NCBI GenBank assembly: GCA_902478645.1
Contig: CABSLV010000025.1
Coordinates: forward strand, 1 to 24,325
Direction: 5' to 3'
Source of the DNA: an uncultured Flavobacteriales bacterium
GTDB taxonomy: Bacteria > Bacteroidota > Bacteroidia > Flavobacteriales > UBA1820
DNA length: 24,325 nt
Both the position numbers and the translations under genes were made by a program. Each line of letters starts with the position of its first letter. Positions within the stretch are counted from its first letter, which is position 1. Shown here piece after piece: positions 7,237 through 14,746 of the stretch. The notes beneath the pieces are model-generated. The model had not been told where the DNA came from and made no database searches. It was given only the letters and a program-made list of their open reading frames with translations.

Positions 7237-7590
7237 ATGAACATGAAGTTTGTAATTTCGGGTGTTCTGATAGCCTGTGTCGGACTGGTGCTTTCATACA
7301 CGTATCGCCCGTATGTGTATGAAAACCATATCGATGATTTTCATCTGGCAGACGTGATAGGCAGTATCGTATGTGTGCCGGCCGCTGTGTTATGTGCTTG
7401 CGGCATTCATGGCAGATATTCGATAAAGAAATACACGATCTGGGCGGCAATAGCCTATATAGCCTATGAATTTCTCGGACTTTTTCATGTACAGGGTACC
7501 TTTGATGTATATGACATTATTGCCATCATAGTAAGTAGCCTGTTGTTTTATCGGTTATGCTTGTTGTTGGGTGTTTCAAGTGGCAGATAG
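7237..7590 (+). CDS. Small multi-helix membrane protein of unknown function
   Basis: The 117 residues are mostly hydrophobic, with about four membrane segments: residues 4-20, 42-58, 68-84 and 91-110. The N-terminal segment is followed by a short polar loop (YRPYVYENHIDDFH). The segment GTFDVYDIIAIIVSSLL faintly recalls the C-terminal helix of VanZ-like proteins (F-D-x-x-D-x-x-A-N), but the key N-T-L is missing, so I do not assign that family. Base composition is visibly more A+T-rich than the flanking genes, and codon use follows, which hints at later acquisition. AAGG before the ATG at 7237 supports that start; an ATG two codons later is possible. It stands alone between ald and the DUF2007 gene. 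Confidence 0.75.
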   Translation: MNMKFVISGVLIACVGLVLSYTYRPYVYENHIDDFHLADVIGSIVCVPAAVLCACGIHGRYSIKKYTIWAAIAYIAYEFLGLFHVQGTFDVYDIIAIIVSSLLFYRLCLLLGVSSGR

Positions 7591-7667
7591 TAATGCATTG
7601 AACTCTCCTTTCATGCTGCTGACGAAGATTTTTTTGTATTTTGCAGAGGTAAAACAAACATGGTGTC

Positions 7668-7886
7668 ATGATGGAAAATTGGGTGATCGTTTACACGGAC
7701 GTGTATCCCTGGAAAGTGCACACGGCTCAAAGTCTGTTGGAAGCTAACGGGATCAAGACTCTCGTCCAGGATGAACTTACCTCGCAGGTCATCGCTTTTT
7801 CGATGGCCACCGGTGGAGTGAAACTGCTCGTCTCCCCGCGCGATGCCGAGCGCGCCGTCCGAATCCTTGCCGAGGGAGATTATTGA
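7668..7886 (+). CDS. DUF2007 small soluble protein
   Basis: The 72-residue protein has the DUF2007 pattern. An N-terminal strand (WVIVYTDVYPWKV) leads into a helix (AQSLLEANGI), a central strand and loop, and the closing motif VKLLVSPRDAERAVRIL. The family is described as a putative signal-transducing or ferredoxin-fold-like domain and has no settled function; it is common as a stand-alone small protein in Bacteroidota. Two ATG codons occur in tandem, and the second (7671) is equally possible. TATTTTGC at 7637-7644 resembles a weak -7 box (TA-N2-TTGC). No partner gene is on its strand. Confidence 0.85.
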   Translation: MMENWVIVYTDVYPWKVHTAQSLLEANGIKTLVQDELTSQVIAFSMATGGVKLLVSPRDAERAVRILAEGDY

Positions 7887-7913
7887 GTTCGGACCGTATT
7901 CCGAAATGAGAGC

Positions 7914-7953
7914 AAAAAAACAATCGCCTTCGGAGCACTTCCGAAGGCGATTG
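7914..7953 (-). terminator. Intrinsic terminator of the pyrD operon
   Basis: A perfect 14-bp stem (7921-7934 with 7940-7953) with a 5-base loop is followed on the minus strand by seven T (A at 7914-7920). It begins about 50 bases past the pyrD stop. The plus side lacks a T run directly after the stem. Confidence 0.85.
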
Positions 7954-8004
7954 TGGTAGATGTATCTTTTCTGAAAAGACAGCGTATGCCGAATAGCATC
8001 CCTA

Positions 8005-9066
8005 TTAAAAGGTCCGCGCTTCCCCTTTCTTTTGCCAAGCGTCCAGTGCCCGGACGATACGGCGGGCAAAGGAAGGCCCTTCGTAGATAAAACCGCTGTA
8101 CACCTGTACGAGCGAGGCGCCTGCCTCCAGTTTTTCGATGGCATCCTCGGGGGTCATGATGCCTCCGACCCCTATGATGGGAAACGCCCCTCCGCTGCGC
8201 TCGTGGAGGTAACGGATCACCTCGGTCGAGCGTTCGGTGAGCAGGGCCCCGGAAAGACCTCCGGCCCCGATGCTTTCCACCCGACGAGCCGGCGTAGCGA
8301 AGATCATCTCCCGGCTGATGGTCGTATTGGTGGCGATAACCCCGTCGATATGTGTCTCCTTTACGATCTCGATGATGTCGTCCAGCTGCCCGTCCGTCAA
8401 GTCGGGAGCGATCTTGAGCAGGATGGGTTTGCGCTTTTCGTGCGCCGCATTGCAGCTCTGCAACCGGGAAAGGATCTCGGTGAGCGGCCCGCGCTGTTGG
8501 AGTTCGCGCAGACCGGGCGTATTGGGCGAGGACACGTTCACAGCGAAATAGTCCACGTAGGGGAACAGCGTTTCGAAACTTTTCACGTAGTCGGAAACCG
8601 CCTGGTCGTTGGGCGTAACTTTGTTCTTGCCGATGTTTCCTCCCACGATAACATCCGTACGGCGCTTCCTGAGGCGTTCTGCGGCGCGGGCAGCACCCTG
8701 GTTGTTGAAGCCCATGCGGTTGATCAGACTATGGTCGGCCACCAAACGGAACAGGCGTGGGGAGGGGTTGCCCGGTTGCGGGAGCGGGGTAACGGTGCCG
8801 ATCTCCACGAATGAAAAACCCAAGGCCCCCAGCGCATCGAACGCCTCGGCATCCTTGTCCAAGCCGGCGGCAATGCCTACCGGGGTGGGAAACTTGATCC
8901 CGAAAACCGTGCGGGAGAGCCCCTCCGGACGGCGGCGGAACATCCACCCCAGAATCCGAAGACCGAAAGGCAGTGCCTGCACCATGCGCAACAGGGCGAA
9001 GGTGAAACCGTGTACCCGCTCGGGGGAAAAACGAAACAGTAGTGGGCGAATAAACGTCTTGTACAT
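8005..9066 (-). CDS. pyrD: Dihydroorotate dehydrogenase (quinone), class 2
   Basis: PyrD oxidises dihydroorotate to orotate in pyrimidine synthesis and passes electrons to the quinone pool. The 353 residues include the N-terminal extension typical of membrane-associated class 2 enzymes (helices over about 1-45). Then come GIAAGLDKD (64-72), the substrate loop SLINRMGFNNQG (113-124), NVSSPNTPGLRELQ with the class 2 catalytic Ser at 180, LLKIAPDL, ATNTT and GVGGI near the phosphate site. It is the last gene of a minus-strand run, 9 bases after the 189-residue unknown. It shares no obvious function with those upstream genes, so it may simply be cotranscribed. Confidence 0.97.
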   Translation of the reverse strand: MYKTFIRPLLFRFSPERVHGFTFALLRMVQALPFGLRILGWMFRRRPEGLSRTVFGIKFPTPVGIAAGLDKDAEAFDALGALGFSFVEIGTVTPLPQPGNPSPRLFRLVADHSLINRMGFNNQGAARAAERLRKRRTDVIVGGNIGKNKVTPNDQAVSDYVKSFETLFPYVDYFAVNVSSPNTPGLRELQQRGPLTEILSRLQSCNAAHEKRKPILLKIAPDLTDGQLDDIIEIVKETHIDGVIATNTTISREMIFATPARRVESIGAGGLSGALLTERSTEVIRYLHERSGGAFPIIGVGGIMTPEDAIEKLEAGASLVQVYSGFIYEGPSFARRIVRALDAWQKKGEARTF

Positions 9067-9075
9067 AACGGATAT

Positions 9076-9645
9076 TTATTTCTCTTTTTTTTCTTCTTCG
9101 TGTTCGAGAGAGCGGGCGATCAGTTCTTCACACAGTTGGGCGATCGTCTGCCGCCGGGCGTTGGACAAGGCCTGCAGCCGTTCGTAGAGTTCCCGGGGGA
9201 GTTCCAGTTCGAGTCCTTGCGTGGCCTTTTTGGGGAATATCATAGCGACCGACATCGGTGCGCCCTGCGGGGCGTCGGCGGTGGTTACCAGCACCTGTTC
9301 CAAGGCGCATGCCCCGGTCTCCAAACGCAGGCAGCGGAAATAGGACGGTACGCGATCGACCATCTCGCTCGGGAACTCGCGCAAGAGTTCCTGCAGAGCC
9401 GCTTGTTGGCGGTCGTCTTGCACCTTGACCGTTACTTGGCGCAATGCGTGGGATTCGAACAGAAAGTCTGTCCCGGGGTACGAAACGGTTTTTACGCCCT
9501 TGCGTACGACCACCCGTTCGGGTTGTCCCCATCGTGCTGTCAGATCGTCTGCCGAGGTGGCCGCCCCTGTGCCCCGGAAAATGCCGGTGGCGATCGCCCG
9601 ACGGATTTCCTCTTTCAGATCCGAAAAGTCTTCCCAGGCGTCCAT
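9076..9645 (-). CDS. Uncharacterised 189-residue protein
   Basis: I do not recognise this family. No signal peptide or membrane segment is visible, so it is probably cytoplasmic. The first part (to about residue 85) looks like an alpha/beta domain with ARWGQPERVVVRKG. The C-terminal 45 residues, from LELELPRELYERLQAL to the acidic-basic tail HEEEKKEK, have a strand followed by two helices. That resembles the ribbon-helix-helix DNA-binding fold, including LPRELYERL, but this is a guess from pattern alone. It begins 1 base after the stop of the DUF3298 lipoprotein gene and ends 9 bases before pyrD, so it is clearly part of that operon. Confidence 0.8.
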   Translation of the reverse strand: MDAWEDFSDLKEEIRRAIATGIFRGTGAATSADDLTARWGQPERVVVRKGVKTVSYPGTDFLFESHALRQVTVKVQDDRQQAALQELLREFPSEMVDRVPSYFRCLRLETGACALEQVLVTTADAPQGAPMSVAMIFPKKATQGLELELPRELYERLQALSNARRQTIAQLCEELIARSLEHEEEKKEK

Positions 9646-9646
9646 C

Positions 9647-10447
9647 TCACTTTTTGTACAAAGGTTCTATCACTTCCGCCGGGAGGAATACTTCGCTCTC
9701 GGGCAGGATCGTGGGGGCAATGGCACTCATATCGTAGCGGAAAGTCGCTCCTTGGGACGAAATCCGGAAGTCGTCGGTCAGCGGCAACTGTCCGTCCGTC
9801 GGCAGGAGAATGCCCTGTTCCTTGAGCGGCATGCCGGGAGTCAGTCCCAGTTTTTCCAGGAAAGTATCGGTGAGCATTTCCCGCAGGGCGAGCGTGTCGG
9901 AAAATACCTCTGCGGCCGAGAGCAGCGTACCCTTCCGGCTGTCGAGCAGGTAGTATTTCCGAAGGGGACTTCCCGGCGTATCGAGGGCATTGGTGGACAC
10001 GGTGTAGGCCAGGGAAAGGCAGCCCCGGTAGTCGGCCTCTACCTCCAACGAAGCGGCATAATACCACGGGGAAAGATAATCGCTTTCCGTTTCCTGTTCG
10101 AGGGCTTCGTCGTTTTGGCGGGAGGAGGGATCAGGTGTTCCCTGCATGGCATTGCGGAAGTCTTCCCATCGGCGGAAGAACCGCGTGCAGAGCGTATCGG
10201 CACTCCCTTGCGCTCCGAAGACCAGCGAATCGACCACGTGGTTGGCCCGGTCGGCTTCGGCGGGGGCGGCGGAGGAAAATACGGGATAGCGGAGGCTTAC
10301 CCGTGCGCCTGCTTCCCCCGAGAGGGTATCCCCGTCGGGATTGTTTGCGGAAAAATCCTCCATGCGGTACGACAACTCCTGCGGAGAGCATCCCCACAGG
10401 GTGGCGACAAGGGAAAACAACGCGGTGGGTATGAGATGTTTTTTCAT
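9647..10447 (-). CDS. DUF3298-like lipoprotein, diverged paralogue
   Basis: The 266-residue product starts with MKKHLIPTALF and a lipobox ending TLWGC, giving a lipidated Cys at about residue 19. Its C-terminal half aligns by eye with the neighbour at 10455-11288: shared FSDTL, EQG and LPLTDDF/LPLTENF, then IAP near the end. It lacks the QYAGGAHG motif of the upstream copy and the full YEIAPYSYG motif, so ligand binding or fold details may have changed. DUF3298 domains occur in RsiV-type anti-sigma factors and envelope proteins; no sigma gene is next to this one. A longer in-frame start at 10582 would run into the upstream gene. Its own ATG is 7 bases past that gene's stop. Confidence 0.82.
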   Translation of the reverse strand: MKKHLIPTALFSLVATLWGCSPQELSYRMEDFSANNPDGDTLSGEAGARVSLRYPVFSSAAPAEADRANHVVDSLVFGAQGSADTLCTRFFRRWEDFRNAMQGTPDPSSRQNDEALEQETESDYLSPWYYAASLEVEADYRGCLSLAYTVSTNALDTPGSPLRKYYLLDSRKGTLLSAAEVFSDTLALREMLTDTFLEKLGLTPGMPLKEQGILLPTDGQLPLTDDFRISSQGATFRYDMSAIAPTILPESEVFLPAEVIEPLYKK

Positions 10448-10454
10448 CCGAAGT

Positions 10455-11288
10455 TTACGATTCCATGTCGGGAGCGAATACTTCCGCTCGCTTGAAGTCG
10501 GGCTTGTATTTGAGAATACCGTCCAGTTCCGAATAGGGCACCGTGACCGAGGATGCCCCGTAGGAATACGGTGCGATCTCATAGACGTTGTAGTAGAAGA
10601 TCACCCCGTCGGGATGCAAGGCGAAATTCTCGGTCAAGGGCAAAAGATCATCCTCGATAAAATACCCTTGTTCCGACAGGGGGACGTCGGTGTCCAGTTC
10701 TCTTTCCCGGATAAATTGGGCCGTGATTTTCTCTCCGAGCGTCAGTGTGTCGGAAAATACATCGGACAGTCCCAGACGGGCTCCCGTCAGGACGTCATAG
10801 TTGGAATATACCAAGGCATACATCCCGTGTGCACCCCCGGCATATTGGCTGACTTTGTATCCGGTAACGATCAGCCGCGGGGCATTGACTACTACGAAAC
10901 ACTCGGTGGTGTTGAACCACGAGGGGATAAAATGCATCATGGCTGTATCCTGCTCCTCTGTGGCGATTTTTTCCCGGAATGCGACGTAATTGCGGTATTC
11001 CTGGAAAAATTCGTCGGCCAACTGTTCGGGCGTCTTGTTGTCCGGTCCGCTCACCTGTCGGTATACTTGTGCATTGATGCTGTCCACGGCCGATGAGGGG
11101 AACAGTTTTTTGGAAAATTCCGGATAGCTGACGTAGTAGGAAGTACAATCGGACGAGTCCTTGCAATTCTCGTCATAGCGGCTGACCACTTCATAGCGAT
11201 AATCGCATGCGCCGCTGCGGTATCTCCATGCCCAAACCGCAACGCCTGCGAGGATGACTACAAGCAGGATGACAACAAGTTTTTTCAT
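10455..11288 (-). CDS. DUF3298 domain envelope protein
   Basis: The 277 residues begin with a short basic start and a hydrophobic segment (VVILLVVILAGVAVWAW), either an uncleaved anchor or a signal peptide, so the rest is periplasmic. The middle holds YYVSYPEF (DUF4163-like). Then come QYAGGAHGMYALVYSNYD and the C-terminal DUF3298 pattern with VFSDTL, FYYNVYEIAPYSYG and VPYSEL. In the family this module is best known as the lysozyme-binding part of RsiV in Bacillus, but most members are uncharacterised and I do not infer lysozyme sensing here. Three early cysteines (CDYR, NCKD, SDCT) could form disulfides. It is the first gene after the promoter at 11335-11364. Confidence 0.88.
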   Translation of the reverse strand: MKKLVVILLVVILAGVAVWAWRYRSGACDYRYEVVSRYDENCKDSSDCTSYYVSYPEFSKKLFPSSAVDSINAQVYRQVSGPDNKTPEQLADEFFQEYRNYVAFREKIATEEQDTAMMHFIPSWFNTTECFVVVNAPRLIVTGYKVSQYAGGAHGMYALVYSNYDVLTGARLGLSDVFSDTLTLGEKITAQFIRERELDTDVPLSEQGYFIEDDLLPLTENFALHPDGVIFYYNVYEIAPYSYGASSVTVPYSELDGILKYKPDFKRAEVFAPDMES

Positions 11289-11334
11289 AGTTTCTGTGTT
11301 TTACGCCGGTCGGACCCCGGCGATTTTATATATA

Positions 11335-11364
11335 CAAAGATACGAAAGGAGAGCGCAGTAGCAA
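11335..11364 (-). promoter_or_regulatory. Promoter of the DUF3298-pyrD operon
   Basis: On the minus strand TTG (plus 11362-11364) is followed by 19 bases and then TATCTTTG (plus 11335-11342). This is the classical Bacteroidota arrangement and the best promoter in the window. It lies 46 bases before the start at 11288. The leader contains a 6-bp G+C-rich hairpin (11304-11309 with 11317-11322). Confidence 0.8.
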
Positions 11365-11368
11365 GGAT

Positions 11369-11385
11369 AAAACGAAGTTTTCGGA
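11369..11385 (-). repeat. 17-bp element upstream of a promoter, copy 2
   Basis: Identical to 35-51 over 17 bases. It ends 4 bases upstream of the TTG of the promoter at 11335-11364, a position where an UP element or activator site could act. It is 57 bases past the ribF stop. Confidence 0.55.
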
Positions 11386-11441
11386 CTTGTTGCGCGCAGG
11401 AAAAACCGCACAGGAAAAGTACCACGGGAAGGAGCGGATGA

Positions 11442-12389
11442 TTACAACGACGCCTGGAGGAGTTCCCGGCACCTCCGGGCATCCTTGGCCAACTGTTGCT
11501 TGAGATTGTCTAGGGAACTGAACTTGACCTCGGACCGCACCCAGGCGAAGATCTCGACAGAGAGCGTTTGTCCGTAGATGTCCCGGTCGAAATCGAAGAG
11601 GTTTACCTCGATCGAACGTCCGGGGTAGTCGTCCACCGTAGGGCGCATCCCGATGTTCATCATGCCGCCGAAGACCTCCTGCGATACGTGTACCCGCACG
11701 GCATACACCCCGTCGGGCGGCAGGAGTTTTGCCGGTTCCTCGATGCGGATATTGGCCGTCGGGTATCCCAACGTGCGGCCCAGTTGTTTCCCCCGGACCA
11801 CGGTCCCGTAGAGGCTGTACGGCCGTCCGAGCAGCGTGCGGGCCAGAGCGATATCGCCCCCCTCCACCGCACGGCGCACCGAGGACGAGCTGACGGTGAT
11901 CCCCCCGATCTCCATCCGGGGGACGCGGATCGCCTCGACGCCGTAACGCGGGCCGACTTTCGTCAGAAAGTCAAAAGCGTTGTATTTTTCCCGGCCGAAA
12001 CTGTGGTCGTATCCCGTCACGACGAGCGTGGTGCCCAGTTTGCCCACCAGGTCTTCACGCAGGAATTCTTCGGCCGAAAGTGCGGCAAAGGCTTGGGTGA
12101 AGGGCTGGACGATGAGCAGATCGACCCCGTATGCTTCGATCAGGCGGGCTTTCTCCCTCTCGTCGGAGAGCAGGCGTACACCCGCATGGGGCGAAAACAA
12201 GGCTCGGGGATGAGGTGAGAAGGTAACCACGGCACTCGCGGCATTTCTCCTGCGGGCTTCTTCGACCAGGGTTTTCAGGATTTCGGCATGGGCCGTGTGG
12301 ACCCCGTCGAACGTGCCGAGGGTAACCACCGTGCCGCCTGTCCGCTGCTGTGAGGGGGGGAGTTCGTCGAATCCTCGGTAGATGTTCAT
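11442..12389 (-). CDS. ribF: Bifunctional riboflavin kinase / FAD synthetase
   Basis: RibF phosphorylates riboflavin to FMN and adenylates FMN to FAD. The N-terminal nucleotidyltransferase half has GTFDGVHTAH at 25-34, with the two histidines of the HxGH-type site (usual form FDGVHLGH). It continues with VTFSPHP and a TVSSSSVRRAV segment. The C-terminal kinase half has GTVVRGKQLGRTLGYPTANI, then GVYAVRV and the EVNLFDF segment. At 315 residues it is full length. The start at 12389 overlaps the WbqC-like gene's stop by 4 bases (ATGA). A longer in-frame reading covers that whole neighbour and is rejected. It is the last gene of the parA operon, with no clear terminator seen. Confidence 0.96.
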   Translation of the reverse strand: MNIYRGFDELPPSQQRTGGTVVTLGTFDGVHTAHAEILKTLVEEARRRNAASAVVTFSPHPRALFSPHAGVRLLSDEREKARLIEAYGVDLLIVQPFTQAFAALSAEEFLREDLVGKLGTTLVVTGYDHSFGREKYNAFDFLTKVGPRYGVEAIRVPRMEIGGITVSSSSVRRAVEGGDIALARTLLGRPYSLYGTVVRGKQLGRTLGYPTANIRIEEPAKLLPPDGVYAVRVHVSQEVFGGMMNIGMRPTVDDYPGRSIEVNLFDFDRDIYGQTLSVEIFAWVRSEVKFSSLDNLKQQLAKDARRCRELLQASL

Positions 12390-13018
12390 AACGGGGGCAG
12401 TTTTACGTCCTTGAGGTATTGCAGGGAGTCCGGGCCGCAGCAAAACAGCAGATCGACGATGCTCAGGTTGGGTTGGAATCCGAAACGGTCGTCGAATACC
12501 TGGGTGTAGGACGGAAATTCGGCGAGGCTTTCTTTTTTCGGGGAAAAAGCCTTGCGCAGGTCGAGTGTATCGGCCGGCGAATCTTCGTAGCACGAGGTGG
12601 TCGCGGGGTTTTCCTCGATCCCGAGCAGGCGGCAGACCAAACGGTGTGCCCGCAGGTTGAAATCGAGCAGGCCGACGGGTTCTTCCTCGAAGTACAGGGC
12701 GTGAAACCGGTCTTCGTAGTATTCGAAATAGGGAGAAGTGCGGTAGGCGGTTTCCAGCGAACGGAAATGCTGCCGCGCCCAGCGAAATTCGGTTACGGTG
12801 CGCGCTTGGTTCATCTTCTGGTGCCCGACGGCTTCGCCCGGGTGTTCCACCGGGATGTTGAGCGTCAAGGGACCGTTGGCTCCGCCGATGCAGGTACGCG
12901 AGCGGATGGTCTGTTTCTGGTAGTTTTCGTGAACCTCGAGCAGGGGGGCTTCCGCCTGCACCCACCGGGCGTAATATTCCACCGGAGCCAGGTAAGCACT
13001 ACAAAACAATGTTTTCAT
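12386..13018 (-). CDS. WbqC-like family protein
   Basis: The 210-residue protein opens with LFCSAYLAPVEYYARWVQAE and continues ENYQKQTIRSRTCI, then NGPLTLNIPV. These match the WbqC family pattern (aYL-P-x-eYy, yqKqt-rnR, NG-LtIPV). WbqC proteins are found in O-antigen clusters and, in Bacteroidota, near lepB. Their activity is not settled; a transferase-like role has been suggested. The start at 13018 (MKTLFCSAYL) fits the family, and an extension to 13090 would overlap lepB. It follows lepB by 11 bases and overlaps ribF. Confidence 0.88.
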   Translation of the reverse strand: MKTLFCSAYLAPVEYYARWVQAEAPLLEVHENYQKQTIRSRTCIGGANGPLTLNIPVEHPGEAVGHQKMNQARTVTEFRWARQHFRSLETAYRTSPYFEYYEDRFHALYFEEEPVGLLDFNLRAHRLVCRLLGIEENPATTSCYEDSPADTLDLRKAFSPKKESLAEFPSYTQVFDDRFGFQPNLSIVDLLFCCGPDSLQYLKDVKLPPL

Positions 13019-13029
13019 GACCTTTGTCC

Positions 13030-14586
13030 TCAGGATTTCTTTTGGGCCGTTTTTTCGCCTTTGGATTTCTTGCGTTTTCTGCGCCACCATTCGTATCCTC
13101 CGTACAGGGCACCGCCCACCAGGACGATGGGCCAGAAGTACGAACGGAGCGGGCCGTCGCCCCCTTGCGGGAAGGAGAAGACGCGTTCGGTGCGGATACG
13201 CTTGAACAGCGGGGTAGAGCCGTCATCGGGAGCGATGCTCAGCCAGATCATGGCCGGTGAACCGACGATGTGGTCGGCCGGGACGTATCCCCAGTAGCGC
13301 GAGTCGAGCGAGTTGTCGCGGTTGTCTCCCAGCATGAAGTAGTAGTCCTGGGCGATGGTGTAGCGGTCGGTGGGCTCTCCGTCGATCAGGATCCGATCCG
13401 GGAGCACCTCCAGGGTGTGCCCTTCGTATTTTTCGATGATGTCCCGGTATTGCGGGAGGTTCTCGGGGGTGAGCAGGACCGTATCGCCCTGGCGGGGAAT
13501 GTACAGCGGGCCGTAGTTGTCGCGGTTGTACGTGCTTCCGGACGGGAAAAGGGCATGACCTTCCGGATCGCCCGGAGCCAGGACGAGGCGTTCGGCCGTT
13601 ACCCCGGGAAACATCGCTTTGACCTTGTCGAGGTTCTCCTGCGAGAGGAAGGCCTGCACCACTTCATTTCCTTGGGCGTCCGTATCCAGGAAGGAGAGTT
13701 CCAAGCCCATTTTCAGCAGTTGGCGGAACGGCTCGTAATACGTCCTGGGGAAAGTCAGGCGGTATTCCTTTTGCGGCCGGGCGCGCTGGTTCCAGGTCTG
13801 CGGCTGTCCGTTCACGTACAACTCGCCCAAGCGGATCTCCAGCGTGTCGCCGGGCAGGGCGACGCAGCGTTTGATGTAGTTGGCCCGTTTGTCGATCGGT
13901 TTGTCTCGGCTGTCGGCCGGCCAGTTGAACACCACGATGTCGTTGCGTTTTATCTTGCGCAGGGCCGGCAAGCGCAGGTAGGGGAGGCTTACCCCCCGGA
14001 TGTACGAGCGGGTCTTGACCACCGGGATGGTGTCGTGTACCAGCGGGAAGGACAAGGGGGTCATGGCAATGCGCGTGCCGTAGCTCATCTTGTTGACGAA
14101 CAGGAAATCGCCCACCAGCATCGAGCCTTCCATCGAGGACGTGGGGATCGTGTAGGCTTCGTAGGTGAAGGCCTTGATCACCGAAGCGGCTACCGTGGCA
14201 AAGACGATCGCCCCCAGAACGCTCGAGTCCAGAGCCTGCCGGTGGTCGCGGTAGTGTGCGTCGTAGCGGGCGCTTCCCCCGTAGTTGATGTAGGCCAGAA
14301 AGAGTCCCAGGGTGATCAGCGTCAGGATCACCTGTCCTACCCGCCGGAATCCGAATGCCCGGCAGGTGTCCGACCACACCACCAGTGCCATCACGTTGCC
14401 CGCTACCGGGACATACAGCAGAATGACCCACCACCAGGGGCGTTGGAGAATGCGCATCAGGATCACGGCCGAATAGATGGGGACGACCGCTTGCCAGGCT
14501 TTTTGTCCGGCCAGGATGTAAAGCCGCCAGGTGCAGGCCCAGTGCAGCACCTGCATGATCAAAAGAAGTAAAAGAATACTCGTCAT
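13030..14586 (-). CDS. lepB: Signal peptidase I with N-terminal DUF5684 membrane module
   Basis: LepB cleaves signal peptides at the outer face of the inner membrane. The 518-residue protein is long. Residues 1-100 hold about four helices with a DUF5684-like pattern (VPIYSAVILMRILQRPWWW, then WSDTCRAFGF). A further anchor at about 122-140 leads into the S26 protease domain. Catalytic Ser151 lies in PTSSMEGSMLVGD, and catalytic Lys239 in YIKRCVALPGD. The GDNRDNSLDSRYWG box is near residue 410. About 150 residues between the Lys box and this box form the large insertion usual in Bacteroidota enzymes. A C-terminal helix near 490-505 with a basic tail follows. It lies 160 bases after dapB. Confidence 0.96.
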   Translation of the reverse strand: MTSILLLLLIMQVLHWACTWRLYILAGQKAWQAVVPIYSAVILMRILQRPWWWVILLYVPVAGNVMALVVWSDTCRAFGFRRVGQVILTLITLGLFLAYINYGGSARYDAHYRDHRQALDSSVLGAIVFATVAASVIKAFTYEAYTIPTSSMEGSMLVGDFLFVNKMSYGTRIAMTPLSFPLVHDTIPVVKTRSYIRGVSLPYLRLPALRKIKRNDIVVFNWPADSRDKPIDKRANYIKRCVALPGDTLEIRLGELYVNGQPQTWNQRARPQKEYRLTFPRTYYEPFRQLLKMGLELSFLDTDAQGNEVVQAFLSQENLDKVKAMFPGVTAERLVLAPGDPEGHALFPSGSTYNRDNYGPLYIPRQGDTVLLTPENLPQYRDIIEKYEGHTLEVLPDRILIDGEPTDRYTIAQDYYFMLGDNRDNSLDSRYWGYVPADHIVGSPAMIWLSIAPDDGSTPLFKRIRTERVFSFPQGGDGPLRSYFWPIVLVGGALYGGYEWWRRKRKKSKGEKTAQKKS

Positions 14587-14599
14587 CGTTCGTCTTTCG

Positions 14600-14723
14600 G
14601 GGCGATCCCGCCCTCCTTTTCTTTTTTTAAGCGCCGCCCCTTGATGGGCGCCTCGCTCGGTTTTCGTGTATCGACGGGTGATCCCGTCTCGTTTTTCTTT
14701 TCTTAATTTAAGAGCCCCGCTCT
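14600..14723. other. Cluster of four short hairpins between dapB and lepB
   Basis: Four inverted repeats follow one another: 14600-14613 (5-bp stem), 14631-14651 (5-bp stem), 14673-14688 (6-bp stem, GACGGG with CCCGTC) and 14711-14723 (5-bp stem, AGAGC with GCTCT). Hairpins one and three share a GATCCCG core and a following T-rich tract, so they look like diverged copies. They would lie in the operon transcript ahead of lepB. No promoter box was found in this gap. Confidence 0.45.
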
Positions 14724-14746
14724 GTGTTCCGCCTTTTTTTCCACGT

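Noticed and set aside
12390..12965. N-terminal extension of RibF over the WbqC-like gene
   Set aside because: The extension is Arg/Pro-rich, antimotif and overlaps a recognised gene in another frame. The ATG at 12389 gives the family N-terminus.
13270..14571. Plus-strand open frame of 433 codons over lepB
   Set aside because: Antisense shadow of lepB, rich in V, G, D, R and H with no domain.
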